DNA of 64,000 bases from Pinus tabuliformis (taxonomy: Eukaryota > Streptophyta > Pinopsida > Pinales > Pinaceae), in contig CM062804.1 of the NCBI GenBank assembly GCA_031772625.1, positions 281,064,598 to 281,128,597 on the forward strand. Direction: 5' to 3'. The position numbers and the translations under genes were made by a program. Each line of letters starts with the position of its first letter. Within the stretch, counting starts at the first letter, position 1. The notes under the pieces were generated by a model, which ran no database searches, was not told the origin of the DNA, and was given only the letters and a program-made list of their open reading frames with translations. Shown in pieces: positions 23,508-34,455 of the stretch.

Positions 23508-24407
23508 TGTTGGGCACGAGATCCCCCAAGGGAGATTTTAGGGCTTAGAGCCTAGATTTTGGTCAGAAATTGTAAATTCGATGTAAAGACTCTGGATTTT
23601 GTGGGCGTGGAGCACGTAGCTTGTAAATGAGTCATAGGGTTGTCCACCATTAATTTTTTAATGTAATGTCAACTATAGAAAAATAATGGAAAAAATAAGA
23701 AAAATCTAAGGATGAAGAGTTGAGTTTCATCTAGAGTGTAGAGTCTAGTTTGGGTCGTAGAGTAGGAGAAGGATCTGTAGTTAAGTGCACAGAGACCTAG
23801 TAGTCCACAGTTGAGTATGTGGACCCCTACAGCTGAGTGCGCAGAGCGAGTCAAGTCTGTAACAGTTGGAATCATTAATAAAGAGAAGTTTTATACCATT
23901 CCTGTGTATTTATTTCTTATTTTCTGCATTGAATGTATTGGGTATGAATTGCATTTCTATTTTTTATATGATGTGCAAACATATGTGACTGTGTTAATTA
24001 AGTGAATTTGAGATAAATTATCTATTTACGTGAAGTTAACTAAGATCTTTAAGAAGATAAATAAGATCCGTGGTATAGTTTGGGGAAATAGCAGAGATCA
24101 TTGCCATAGTAGCGTGAAAGCACCTTAACCCCTGGTTAGGGCTATACGAAGGTGATTATAACAGATCACAAAGGTCTTGTAGGTCAGCACAGTGCGCGAA
24201 GTGACCTGCACAAAGGTAGGCACTGTTGGACTAAATCGACACCTCAAACATCTCAAGGGTGTAGAAACTTGGTTCCAACATCCCCCCATACTACTTCGGG
24301 TGAGACTTCAGTCCACGCCCCGTGGGCTAATGCTGAAAGGGCCAGTAGTTTAGGAATTTGTTTGGCTAAATAACTCTGAACCTGGTTCAGGCCCCATCAA
24401 GCCAACA
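23508..24407 (+). repeat. 3' LTR of 11.9 kb gypsy element (unit 1)
   Basis: It begins TGTTGGGCACGAG after a G-rich polypurine-like run (GGGGGC at 23501) and ends GCCAACA, followed by CATAA. It is 900 bp, 61 bp shorter than the 5' LTR because the segment with the palindrome and TATA box is missing (join at 'aactatag|aaaaataatgg', about 23675-23690). The 3' LTR in unit 2 has the same deletion. Confidence 0.9.
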
Positions 24408-24412
24408 CATAA

Positions 24413-27400
24413 AACTCCTAAATTCCTGGGAATTGGATCAAATATTGGGGGTTGAGATTTACTCTTCTGAACTTGGATCAGAGCTAAATATCTTGAATGT
24501 ATATGGTTTGTGTTAGTATAGTGTCACATTTTGTAACTCTTTATTTATTAAATCCTTCGTGAAGGCCTCAATTTTGGTGATGGGAGGGGATATGAACTTC
24601 TCTCTAGGCATGTCAGAGACTTGGGGGCCTCATGTTCAAGCACACACTCTAGTTGGCTACTTTAAAAATAAACTCATGATGGGGAAGCTCATTGATGTAA
24701 ACTTTATAAAATCCCAACCCACTTGGAGGAATTAGTGAATGGGAGAGGCTCGAGTTGCTAAGAGATTGGACCGGTTTCTGATGATGGAGGATTTGGTCAA
24801 AAATTTAACTTTATTCAGACAATGGATTGGATCTAGTGGTGATTCTGATCATTTTCTTACTATCCTCGAACTGAAATGTCCTTCTAGAAATCCAACCTCC
24901 CCTTTTAAATTCAATCCTAAATGGCTAAAATACCTTGCATATAATACCTTAGTTAATGAAACATGGAGGTTTGTAACTGATGATCAGGTCCTGTCATCAG
25001 CCGATATTTTCATGGGAAAACTCAAACGGCTGAAACATGAAACAATAGCATGGGAAAAGGGAAATAGGAGAAAAGGAATAGGGAAGAAGTCGTAGTTTAA
25101 CATATAAAGGAAACAATTGAGACCCTCGAAAGTCCAGAGGTGGATGGCAATGAGACACAAGTGAAAAAGGAAAGAATCAAACAACTGGAAATTTCAAAAA
25201 GTAATATATTGAGAGGAATGGAGGAGCAGTAGAGACTCAAAAGTATAGCAATATGGCTCTCGTTGGGTGATGAAAACACATAATCATTTCAAAATTATGT
25301 GAAATATAGGAACAATTGCAATACTATCTAGGAAATGCAATGATCTAAGGGAGGAATACAAAAATCCTTTGATGAGATAGTAGGCTTGGGTAGGGACCAC
25401 TTTAAAGGCATGTTCAGAGCTCTGGAAGAAGCCACCAGAGGCTATTCAAGTGGCTCAATTGTTTCCCAAATGTGTGGAAGAAGAGGAAAATGATATGATA
25501 ATGACATTTGCTAAAAAGGGAGAAGTCGAAGGAATTCTCAAAAAAAATGCAGAAGGATAAGAGTCTAGGGCCTGATGGATGGACGATAGAACTCTTCCAA
25601 TACTTTTTTGAGCTTATGGGGGATGAATTAACTAGCATGGTGGAGGAATCGAGAGTTAGAGGATCAATACATGAACCATCCAACTCAAATTTGATAACCC
25701 TCATCCCTAAAACTGATGATCCAAAGAATTTTGAGGAATTTGGGCCTATTTATCTTTGTAATTGTATCTATAAAATCATATCAAAATTATATTTCTATGC
25801 CTAAAACCCATCCTCTCCAGGAGCATCTCAAGAGAACAATTCAGATTCTTGGATGGAATAAAGATACATGAAGCCATCGAAGTTGCTCAGGAATCCATGC
25901 ATAGTATGAAAAGGAGCAAGAAAAAATAGTTCATTGTAAAGATACATCTATCGAAGGCCTATGAAAAAATTATTTGGATATACCTTCACCTACTTGTAAC
26001 CGATCTACGATTCAACATTGGTTTCATAAATTAGGTCATGGGATGCATTACAAATGTAATATTTTCCATACTTATCAACGGAGTTGCTTCCCCCTTTTTT
26101 CATAGCCAAAGAGGGTTAAGGCATGGATGCCCCCTGCCATCCTTGTTGTTCTTACAAAGTTTTCCATTACCCATCTCCTTTTTGTAGATGATATCCTCTT
26201 GTTCAGTAATGGGGTGAGAGAAGACATCTAAAAAATGAAAATCACACTTGATCTTTCATTAAAATCTACGGTAATGAGCATAAACAAAAAGAAATATTGC
26301 ATAGTTTATGATGTTTGCTCGGTGGTGGAGATAAAGAGACTCACTACAAGCCTCCCTTATCCAGAAATGCCTATGATTGACAATTTCAAATACTTAGGCT
26401 TTCACCTGAAGCCAAATAACTATAGAAAACATGACTGGCACTCGCTACTGGAAAAAGTTGAAAAGAGGTTTAAACACTAGAGCTATAAGTGGCTTTCAAG
26501 GGCTGGTAGGTTGGTACTAATCCTTTCACTTCAAAAGTTTGGGAGGTTGCATTGAATCTCATGGGAATCAGGTGGGGTTGGAGAGGGTAGTCTCTCATGG
26601 AGGCTTGGAAACGCTGGTGGAAAGAAAATCAAGAGGAAAATCCAAAAAATATTCCACCCATCATCTCCTGGGGCATTTGGTTGGCTAGAAATAAATGGAT
26701 ATTTATGGATGTCCCTTTGGCACCATACCTCATTGCAGTCGAATATGCATCATTTTTTTCTCTCCTCCCATTGAATACTTCCCCACAAATCTCTCGAATC
26801 ATTAAGGAAGAATAGATAAACCGTCTTATAACCTACGCTTATTTTGACGGAGCATCAAATGCTCAAAATAGATGTGGGGCAAGACTAGTCATTTATCATA
26901 AAGAACACAGGTACTGGAAATCCTCAATAGGCCTTGGGGAAGGAACAAACAACTTTGCAGAGCTCCAAACACTAAAACTATTGTTGTGCTGGATCATGGA
27001 CTTATGGATTTATTATGTGCAAATATTTGAATATTTGTTAAATGTTATTAATTGGATTAATGAGAGTCAAAGATGTCAAAACCATGTTTTGTTCCAAATT
27101 ATTCAAGAAATTTTACAAATTAAAATGATTTTTCATTACATAGTTGTTTTTCACACCTACTCGGAGGTGGACACCATAATATATTTCCTTTCTAAGGAAG
27201 GTCTACAATAGGATCTAGGCACTTGGAGAGTATCAACATATGAGGATGGTTTGATTCATGTGTCGAATCAACCACCCTATATCAGATGAGATGATACATT
27301 TTATCTTCTATACAAACCTTGGAGTACCATCAAAGCTTTACTTTTATGTTTTTGTTTTTCTAATTATGCTTACAATATATTTTTTGCATTTTTGTATGGA

Positions 27401-27605
27401 TACTCGATCTATTTCATCAAACATTGATGTAAAACTTATTTACAAGATGGTTGTTTTCTCCAATGTTGGGGAGGCCTTGCTATGTTATTTCTCTTATGGT
27501 TTTTTTGATACTGTGATGATGATAGAGAAACAACTTAGTCCTTTTGGGGAGGGTGTGTTTTATATGTCTTCATGGAGGTTCTGGTTTTTTGCAACAATGT
27601 GAACA
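24413..27605 (+). mobile_element. LINE 3' half (unit 1): endonuclease C-terminus, RT, zf-RVT, RNase H, tail
   Basis: Endonuclease motifs continue: Asn-Val-Tyr-Gly, Gly-Gly-Asp-Met-Asn-Phe-Ser, and Ser-Gly-Asp-Ser-Asp-His-Phe with the catalytic Ser-Asp-His (to about 25095). Reverse transcriptase follows (25500-26480: Asp-Lys-Ser-Leu-Gly-Pro-Asp-Gly-Trp, Arg-Gly-Leu-Arg-His-Gly-Cys-Pro, Phe-Val-Asp-Asp). Next is a shortened zf-RVT part (Trp-Leu-Ala-Arg-Asn-Lys-Trp), then an RNase H remnant (26840-27210). About 76 bp of RT near 26166 and about 930 bp between RT and zf-RVT (join near 26520) are missing relative to unit 2. The 114-codon frame at 27258-27602 lies in the tail and is not a gene. Non-functional. 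Confidence 0.8.
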
Positions 27606-28660
27606 ATAGACTTAAATTAGATATTGAAAATTAATTCAATTAGCAAAATGGTCCATTACTTTTAATAAATTTAAAAAATTAGATTCATGCATGTGACCAA
27701 TTTCTTAGGGATTTGAGATTATTCCAATTCTAATAAGTTCCTCCATGATAAGTTCCTCATTATTATTAGGGTTTTGTAATTTTTTAACCTATATTTCAAG
27801 GGAAAATCATCCCATGAAAGGCAATTTTCCCGTCAAATTCCAACCCTGCGTTACCTACTAAATATATAATATGACTATTGAATTGTTTATTTTACATATA
27901 TTTGTTTTGTATGTAGAATGCAGAAATTATAAATATCAATTTCATATTAACAAAGTATATATACGAAGGAGTATGTATTTCTTTGGTAAAATGTTATAGG
28001 TTCAAATTCCGAAAAGACTAAAATATATATACCTTTGTAAACTTTAAATCAAAAAATCTCATATATCAATTTAATATCTAATTTAGCCATAATCTTAAAA
28101 CTAAATAAATTCCAACTAGCTCCCACACCCACCAATTTACTAGGGATTTTAGATTATTCTAATTATAATAAGTTCTTCATTATTATTTATAACATTCTTT
28201 TTATATAGAGAAAAAATTATTTAGTAAAATGGTCCATTTTACAATAAGATGTGTAATTCCTTTTTTTTTCTTAAGTTAAAGTTTATACATGTGAGAAGGG
28301 CAGAAGGACAAATGTCAAATGGAGATGAAAAAGGTTGACAATAACTATCCTCACCATTTTCAAAAAGAGAACAACTATAATGTAAAAATAAAAAAAAATT
28401 ACAAAACCTAAGTCTATCGGTTGTTGGGATTATAAATATTCTAGGTTTACAAAAAATTTCATGCTATTAAAATGTTTGTAGAGATGAGTTTTTCAAAAAG
28501 AGAACAACTATAATGTAAAAATAGAAAAAAATTACAAAACCTAAGTCTATTGGTTGTTGGGATTATAAATATTGACGGTTTACAAAACATTTCATGCTAT
28601 TAAAATGTTTGTAGAGATGGGTTTGAGAGAAAACTATGGTGTAAGTTTTCTCCATTTGCA
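27606..28660. repeat. AT-rich spacer of unit 2 with 133-bp tandem duplication
   Basis: The spacer follows the same pattern as 223-1020 and 62031-63870. A 133-bp block is duplicated head to tail at 28358-28490 and 28491-28623 (each begins 'caaaaagagaacaactataa' and ends 'tttgtagagatg'). A right-hand remnant of the small terminal-inverted-repeat element seen intact in unit 3 ('caaattccaaccctgc') is present near 27835. No coding sequence. Confidence 0.7.
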
Positions 28661-28734
28661 AGCAAAATTGCTTCTGCATCCTCTAGGGTAATGTGGTATG
28701 CTTCATTTAGCAAATGCACACTTCCTCTGGTCAA

Positions 28735-28846
28735 TTCAAGTTGCACAGTAAAAATCAATCCTTTTTATGAAATTAGGTTTGGGCAAATTATTCAAGTTCC
28801 ACAGTGAAAATCAAACCTTTTTATGAAATTAGGTTTAGACAAATTT
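28735..28846. repeat. 56-bp tandem duplication in the 3' flank of the WOX gene
   Basis: 'ttcaagttgcacagtaaaaa' at 28735 and 'ttcaagttccacagtgaaaa' at 28791 begin two diverged 56-bp copies, each running through 'tttttatgaaattaggttt'. Unit 1 has a single copy (about 1030-1085). Confidence 0.8.
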
Positions 28847-29191
28847 TGTATTCATGCTATCGATGAACTTGAACTAACAATGTGGCCCTCAAATCCTAGC
28901 AAAACATTTTACTTTACAACAATGCGAACCTCAAAAATATTTTTATTTCCCCAGATTAGTAAACTCAAAAATGGTTATGAATTGAGAGAATGAAGATATT
29001 TATCATAAAAAGGGGAGACATTTATTTATTCAACTAAAACATTCATATTGTTTGAGGTATTTCGATTGTAGGATAAACCTGACCTCAACGTACATTTCAA
29101 ATGACAAAATTTGTGTACGGATTGGACGGGATTTATGATCATGGAAATGAATAAAATAGAGGGAAACTTTGAGCATGCAATTCGTTTGTAT

Positions 29192-30173
29192 CTAAGGCAC
29201 AAACTTTAATGACAAGAATACACCACCACCCAACCTCAGGTTGTTGGTTTGTTGTTCACCGTTCAAACTACTGTTGCACTTGGACCTGAGGTTACCATCC
29301 GGGTGCAAAGGAAACAGCTCCAGCAATTCCTCTCTTTTCTCATGTTCCTGGGAAGCTGCACAATTCGTCATGACATTACTTCTGCGAGGGTCTGTAAAAT
29401 TATGCAGCCATCCATCTTTTCTATGGGCTTCTTTGTTCCACATATTGTATGTGAAATGATCGGGTTGTGAGAAAGTTTCGACCCCAACAGATTGCAAATG
29501 TTGTTTCGATGACAAATCAATAGGTATGAGCCTTTGTGTTGACGTACCGAAGGCTGATACTGGTGAATTTGTGGTTTCCTGGACAATAATCTAAAATACG
29601 TGGATAATGAATCAGAGAGCGAAACAAATACGTGAAACCTAGATTTAACAATTAAAAAGGGAAGAGAATAACAAGCTGCCCACTAGATTTTCGCTACCTG
29701 AGGTGAAAACTGGGCCATATCCTTTGTATAATCCACGATCTTGCCATCAGCTGAACATAGACAGACATGGCTACAGGATAAGTAAGCAACTAAAAATGAA
29801 AACGCTTAAGACTGTTAAAAAAACAAAGTAACTATAGTTTACCCTTAGTTGGAGGATAAGAGGTTTGGCCCTCCAAGCTCTTCAGAGTATCTTTTTCATT
29901 TAGAACCTGACGCGTTGATTCAAATCGAGATCGCTGCATCTGACGGGTCTTCATTTTCTGTTTACTCTTGCTGCGTGCTTGAGTATTCTGAAACCAATAA
30001 AACACATTTTTTGCTTCTACTTTGCCGTGTTGTTTGAGCAGAGTGGTAATCTCATTTATTCGAGAGCGACTAGGGTTACGATGGCCTTGTCTGAAGAGGT
30101 CTTCCAAAATCTCTTTCTGTCTTTTCGTGGGCGTCCAACGGGACCATGTAATATCTAATTCCTTCCTTTCCAT
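29192..30173 (-). CDS. WUSCHEL-related homeobox (WOX) transcription factor, intact, 3 exons
   Basis: Nuclear DNA-binding regulator of the plant-specific WOX family, which controls stem-cell and embryo patterning. The model on the minus strand is exon 1 30173-29843, exon 2 29750-29698 (53 nt), exon 3 29578-29192, giving 256 codons. Donors are AAGG|GTAAAC and CCTCAG|GTAGCG; acceptors are TTCAG|CTGATG and TCCAG|GAAACC. Phases join perfectly (phase 1, then phase 0). An alternative acceptor 12 nt earlier (TTTTAG) would add four residues. The homeodomain spans residues 11-73, with Arg-Trp-Thr-Pro-Thr at the start and Asn-Val-Phe-Tyr-Trp-Phe-Gln-Asn at 56-63. A WUS-box-like Leu-Leu-Glu-Leu-Phe-Pro-Leu-His-Pro lies at 213-221, supporting the modern (WUS) clade. 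ATG 30173 is the first in-frame Met after a stop about 37 codons upstream. The recognition helix is unusual (Asn-Thr-Gln-Ala-Arg). The orthologue group within the family is not decided. Confidence 0.88.
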
Positions 30174-30760
30174 GGAACCTACTGATTCTGGAGAGGTGGC
30201 GTGGCGTGGCGAGTAATACAGATCTTTCTTGCTGCGGTGAAATTTAGGTGTTATTCTTTCTGTCTGTGGCGAAGGCCGCGTTCAGCTATGGCGCAATACC
30301 TGCAACTTTAACTGGGCAACCAGGAAACCCTACTTCACAGAAAACGAATACCAAACAAAAAAATACAACAAATTTCAAGTGTCATAGATAACTCTCGGGC
30401 GGGAAGGAAAGAGAACGCGTTATGTCTATTGGGAAAAAGGATCGCATGATGTTGTTTGGAAACAAGGATGACGTTGACTTTGCCTAAATAGTGTTTGCAC
30501 GCATGGGAGAGGGCAATGGAAGACTAAGCTTCCAAAATTACCGGTATTCAATGGCATCCGGGTTATCTATCACAATTTCGTATCATAAGGAAAAGCCATT
30601 AAATGATATTGCGTAAAGCCACACGTGTTGGAATATGTAAAACCGTGGATCGGAAACTAAAATTGGATTTAAATACATTATTTAAGTCGATTATGTTACG
30701 GAAAAGGAAGCGAGGCAAATAAGAATTACGTTTTGTCGGTTTAGGAAAGGAAATAAGACT
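30174..30760 (-). promoter_or_regulatory. 5' flank of the intact WOX gene
   Basis: Immediate upstream region of the intact gene. It includes an open but Met-free stretch that is probably 5' UTR, with a 5-bp expansion (GTGGC repeated once more than in unit 1). At about 30555-30665 there is roughly 110 bp that unit 1 lacks, containing a CACGTG G-box core at 30622-30627. No convincing TATA box could be assigned. Confidence 0.45.
30622..30627. promoter_or_regulatory. G-box core CACGTG upstream of WOX
   Basis: Perfect palindromic CACGTG within 'ccacacgtgttgg', about 450 bp upstream of the start codon. G-boxes bind plant bHLH and bZIP factors. It is absent from the unit 1 upstream region. One 6-bp match may be chance. 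Confidence 0.35.
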
Positions 30761-32027
30761 CAGTTTTTTTTTTTACCTACTTAATATGGAATAATCCTAT
30801 GATAAGTAATTTATTTTATGTTTATTTGATATGTAATATTTAAAATAAGAATATATTAATAATAGTAATATATTTTATAGTTAAATATAAATAAAATATT
30901 TTAGTGTCCATATTAAATTTTGTAATTTTATATTAAAATTATTAAAAAAAATTAAGTAATTTAAATTAAAAAATTTCTTAAATGTTTTGAAATTTCGTTT
31001 TAATATAAAAGTGATATACAATATTAAAAAAGATTAATTAAAAAATATTTAATATGGATTACAAAAATACCTTAGTCATAACTTAATATGTAATATTTAT
31101 TTCATTTAACATGTAATATTTTAAAGAAATTTTAATAGTTAACGGGTAATATTAAAATATATTAATATGAAAATGATATATTAATATTAATAACAATAAA
31201 AAATAAGTTTAACGTAGGTTATACATATGTCCATTAAAAGGTTTTGAGTTTAATCATATATAGAGAAAGATGTGGATTTGTTCTTTTTAAAATGAAGGCG
31301 AAATATAATATTAAGAAAATATTAATAATTAAAAAACTATGTTGATTAAAATATTTTAATATTAATATTATATATAAATATCTTATTTCATTAATAGATT
31401 TTTTTTAATATTTAATATCTAATGGTTTATATTATATATATATAACCGCTATTTACTTTCTTTTCACTTATTTAATGGTGAGCTACTAGTATTTTTAAAT
31501 TTTACATGTTATTGATGATACAAGAAAAAACTGTTTTGGCTTTTATATAAGATAAGAGGTTGTTTTATAAGGTAACAAGTGGATTTAATAATGATTTTCT
31601 ATAGAGAGATTTTATTTTCCATAACTAATTAAGCATTCAAATTTATTGATGTAAAATTGTTTATCTCAATGCTTATCCCCTGGTTCATCATTACTCCGTA
31701 AAGTTAATTCATATTGGACTATATGACTATTCAATTGAAAATATACTCTGTTATTAGATATTAGTCTAGTTAAGCATAACACACTAACTTGACGCTAAAT
31801 ATTTTGTTCGCGTTGTAGTGTTGTCATTGATGTCAACCAATGCTTAGCGGTGTTCATCTTTGTAACAATCATTTCTATGATTGTACAAGTCTAATGTATG
31901 GTCTCCTATGTTTCGAACAATGTCTCAAAGTTGCATGTCCATGCCCTGAAGCTGAGTGGTAAATTGATCAGAGAAGGCTTCAAAAATGAAGTTAAATCAA
32001 GGTAACAAAAGTTACCTGAAGAATCCA
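30761..32027. other. AT-rich block, no gene seen
   Basis: Counterpart of about 3000-4338. Very AT-rich with 'taatattt' and 'atattaa' words to about 31450, then the sequence that precedes the copia remnants. No coding or RNA feature recognised. Confidence 0.55.
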
Positions 32028-32074
32028 TGCATTATAACACATATAAGTAGTGTACTAGGATGCGTTATAATGCA
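32028..32074. repeat. 15-bp inverted repeat (unit 2 copy, one mismatch)
   Basis: Left arm 32028-32042, right arm 32060-32074, 17-bp loop, one mismatch caused by ATGCG in the right arm. Same position as 4339-4385 in unit 1. Confidence 0.65.
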
Positions 32075-32574
32075 CTTCCCGGAGGTAGGACCTGTGTTAG
32101 TCCCTGTGAGTGGCTTTATGGTTAATTCTTTGGGTGTCTACTATGGTATTTGCTCATGGTAAATGATCTAATTGTCTGAGAAGGTTTTCTATTCATCTTG
32201 AAGGTGCCTAAAGTTGAAAGTTTGAGAAGAAAAAATTATATATATGAGAATACCTTGAGGAGTTGTGGTTGGATCCATTAAGAGGGAGGCCCATTGAGAG
32301 GGCATTGGGAGAGATGTAGTATGGTTGTAGGAGCATATTGAATATCTAAACCAAATCACAACTTGTTGTGCAGGTCCTAGGAAGTAATGTATACAAGTAT
32401 CAGTGATCGTAGTTAAGGAGAAGCTGTAGTGGATTGTGTGATCGAGGGAGAGGACTTGCTATGGAGATTTTTTGCTACTTATTTGTTGAGGTTGTGCTAC
32501 AAAGAGAGTTTCTTTGATGATTGGGTTCTAGTTTGAAATATTTTGAAAAGTGGCCTAAGAGAGTTACAATGCTA

Positions 32575-32738
32575 GTGGCTAATTGTTGGTGGTGGCTAAC
32601 TAAATTGTTACAGGGGTAGTGGCTCTTTGTTGATGGTGGCCAACTAAATTGTGAAAGGGGTGATGGCTTCTTGTTGATGGTGGCCAGCTAAATTATTATA
32701 GGGGTGGTGGCTCCTTGCTGTTGGAGGCCAACTAAAAG
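32575..32738. repeat. Four imperfect ~45-bp tandem repeats (unit 2)
   Basis: Same array as 4903-5068, with 'gtggctaactaaattgtta' and 'gtggccaactaaattgtga' variants. Ends just before 'ataaaatatttatttcaata'. Confidence 0.7.
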
Positions 32739-33589
32739 ATAAAATATTTATTTCAATAATAAAATATTCAAAGCAGTGCAACAATAGCAGGGTGGTTTTC
32801 TAACCTTGACAATTTCCACCATAAATACTTGGGTCTCTTTGTGCACGCTCGTATTGATGTTTATCATGGGTTTTATGTGTTGAGTTTGTGTTTCTTTTAT
32901 ATTTAGAACTATTGATGTTATTGATGTGTGTTGTTATTCAGTAAACTAGAAAAAATAAGTTAAAATTATATAAGGATTATCACTACTAATTCACCCCCAC
33001 ACTTAGTAGTGATCTACATTTATAACAAGTGGTATCACATCAAGTTCCTTTGTGGTTGATTAATCCTTGTAAGGCGGACTTGGGAAAATCATGTGTTATC
33101 AGGATGTTCCATGGCTCAATGGTAAATTTTTTAGCATGTAGAGAAAAGGTGAAGTCAGAAATATCTTCTCGAGGATATCATGTTTGGAAAATGGTGATAA
33201 ATGGATATGATGATAAATGCCATTGAAACCAAAATCAATTATCAGATCCATAGGCCATATGTGTATTGTGTGATAATCTTCACAATTGGGGTGCTGAGAA
33301 AATAATCGATCAAAATACTACAAGAAATATTTGACATTGGTTGCATGCACTGCATGGAATAGAAATCTAGAGAAATGATGAAGAAAAGGAGAAATTGATT
33401 GAAGATCAAGCCCAAATTAGAGCATCATTGGTAGAAATAGAATATCTGTTAACAAAATATAGAGACCTCGAAAAATGTTTTCAATTTTTTTATGAGAAGG
33501 AATGTGTCTTCAAAGAAGAAATCATTATATTAAGAACCTAGCTAGAAGAAGGAAGGAGAGTGGGAATGAGGAAGAAATACAGAGAAAAG
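32739..33589 (+). mobile_element. Ty1/copia remnant A (unit 2)
   Basis: Counterpart of 5100-5922. The LTR end is at 33027 ('tttataaca') and a primer-binding site TGGTATCA at 33030-33037 is better preserved than in unit 1. The Gag fragment at 33038-33589 has the same Gly-Tyr-His-Val-Trp-Lys and coiled-coil Glu/Lys stretch with stops. It is cut at 33589 by remnant B. Confidence 0.7.
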
Positions 33590-34455
33590 TGTTGAAAATG
33601 CAGTAAGAAAATATCAGTTTGAATTTTTTTTGGTCAAACTAGAGAAAATTAGAATTTCTACGTCAACATAAATATTGGATGTAGTTAACAAAGGTGACAT
33701 GGCACTTGTCACTCAATTAACACAGTTAATTCAATTTGGGGAAGCTTCAGTTCAGTTTAATATTGTTGATTGCTAATTTGTAGCAACTCATTTCAGTCAA
33801 TTTGAGTTGTTGTTAGTTAAACTAGTTCTAACTACCAGATGAACTAGTGGAGATCAAACTGTGGAAGTGGAAATTCAACCGCACTCAATGATCAACCAAC
33901 TAACTAATAAATCAACCCAAACTATTTTTTTCATGCAGAGAATTCGAGTTACCTATTTGAGATGAAGATTCCAAGGTAGTGTACTATCAGTTGTAGCATA
34001 TTCCAATGTGTACAGGTGGTGCATGCAGTCAGAGGAAGGACCTAGAGGAATTCCATAATTCAATAGTGGGAAACTCCTTAATAATATGGGCCAATCTCCT
34101 CGAGAAAAATTGAAAAGAAATAGGAGCTTGTATGGCTTGAAAATTGGCTAAGTGGTGGCCAGAGTCAGACAATCAAGAAGAGGGATAGACTATACACTTG
34201 TAGGGTGTGCTCAAGGTTGAGAAAGCATATGTTTTTAATCTCTATTCCCTAATTAATGTAATACATATATGAAGGGGTTTTGATCAATTTCTTTCCCCTA
34301 CATAAATCTTTGTGGATGTGTGATGTTTCCTTTTGCATGTCTATGATTTTTGTTCTATATGCTGAATAAACTTCCATAGATCAGTAGAGTAGCTTCAAAT
34401 ATTGTGATTTACTAAATTTCATCAACACTTTTAGATCTACACATTAATTTCTACA
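33590..34455 (+). repeat. Ty1/copia remnant B: LTR (unit 2, 866 bp)
   Basis: TGTTGAAAATGC to TTTCTACA, followed by TGGCATCAGAGTTGG. Collinear with 5923-6787, differing by scattered substitutions and one indel. Confidence 0.75.

Larger units (their letters stand above)
12525..24407 (+). mobile_element. Ty3/gypsy LTR retrotransposon, 11.9 kb, degenerate (unit 1 copy)
   Basis: The element has 5' LTR 12525-13485, primer-binding site 13488-13505, gag, protease, reverse transcriptase, RNase H, integrase, a 129-codon ORF, a ~938-codon ORF, and 3' LTR 23508-24407, flanked by a CATAA duplication. The domain order (RT before integrase) marks it as Ty3/gypsy. No chromodomain was seen. The large size and extra 3' ORFs resemble the non-chromovirus (Tat/Athila-like) branch, which is an inference from architecture rather than a tree. 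It was inserted into the endonuclease of the LINE. Stop codons are frequent throughout and it is inactive. Confidence 0.9.
223..27605. repeat. Tandem segmental duplication, unit 1 (27.4 kb)
   Basis: The whole interval is collinear with 27606-62030. Shared landmarks in the same order are the spacer, the WOX locus (1422 versus 29192), the copia remnants (5923 versus 33590), the LINE 5' half, the gypsy element (12525 versus 40201) and the LINE tail. At the WOX exons the offset is exactly 27770 bp. The boundaries given are a homologous reference point (the end of the LINE tail), not the true recombination breakpoints, which cannot be placed from this window. Confidence 0.9.

Noticed and set aside
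27258-27602. 114-codon frame identical in length in units 1 and 2
   Set aside because: It lies in the 3' tail of the LINE, out of frame with the RNase H, and is conserved only because the units are recent duplicates.
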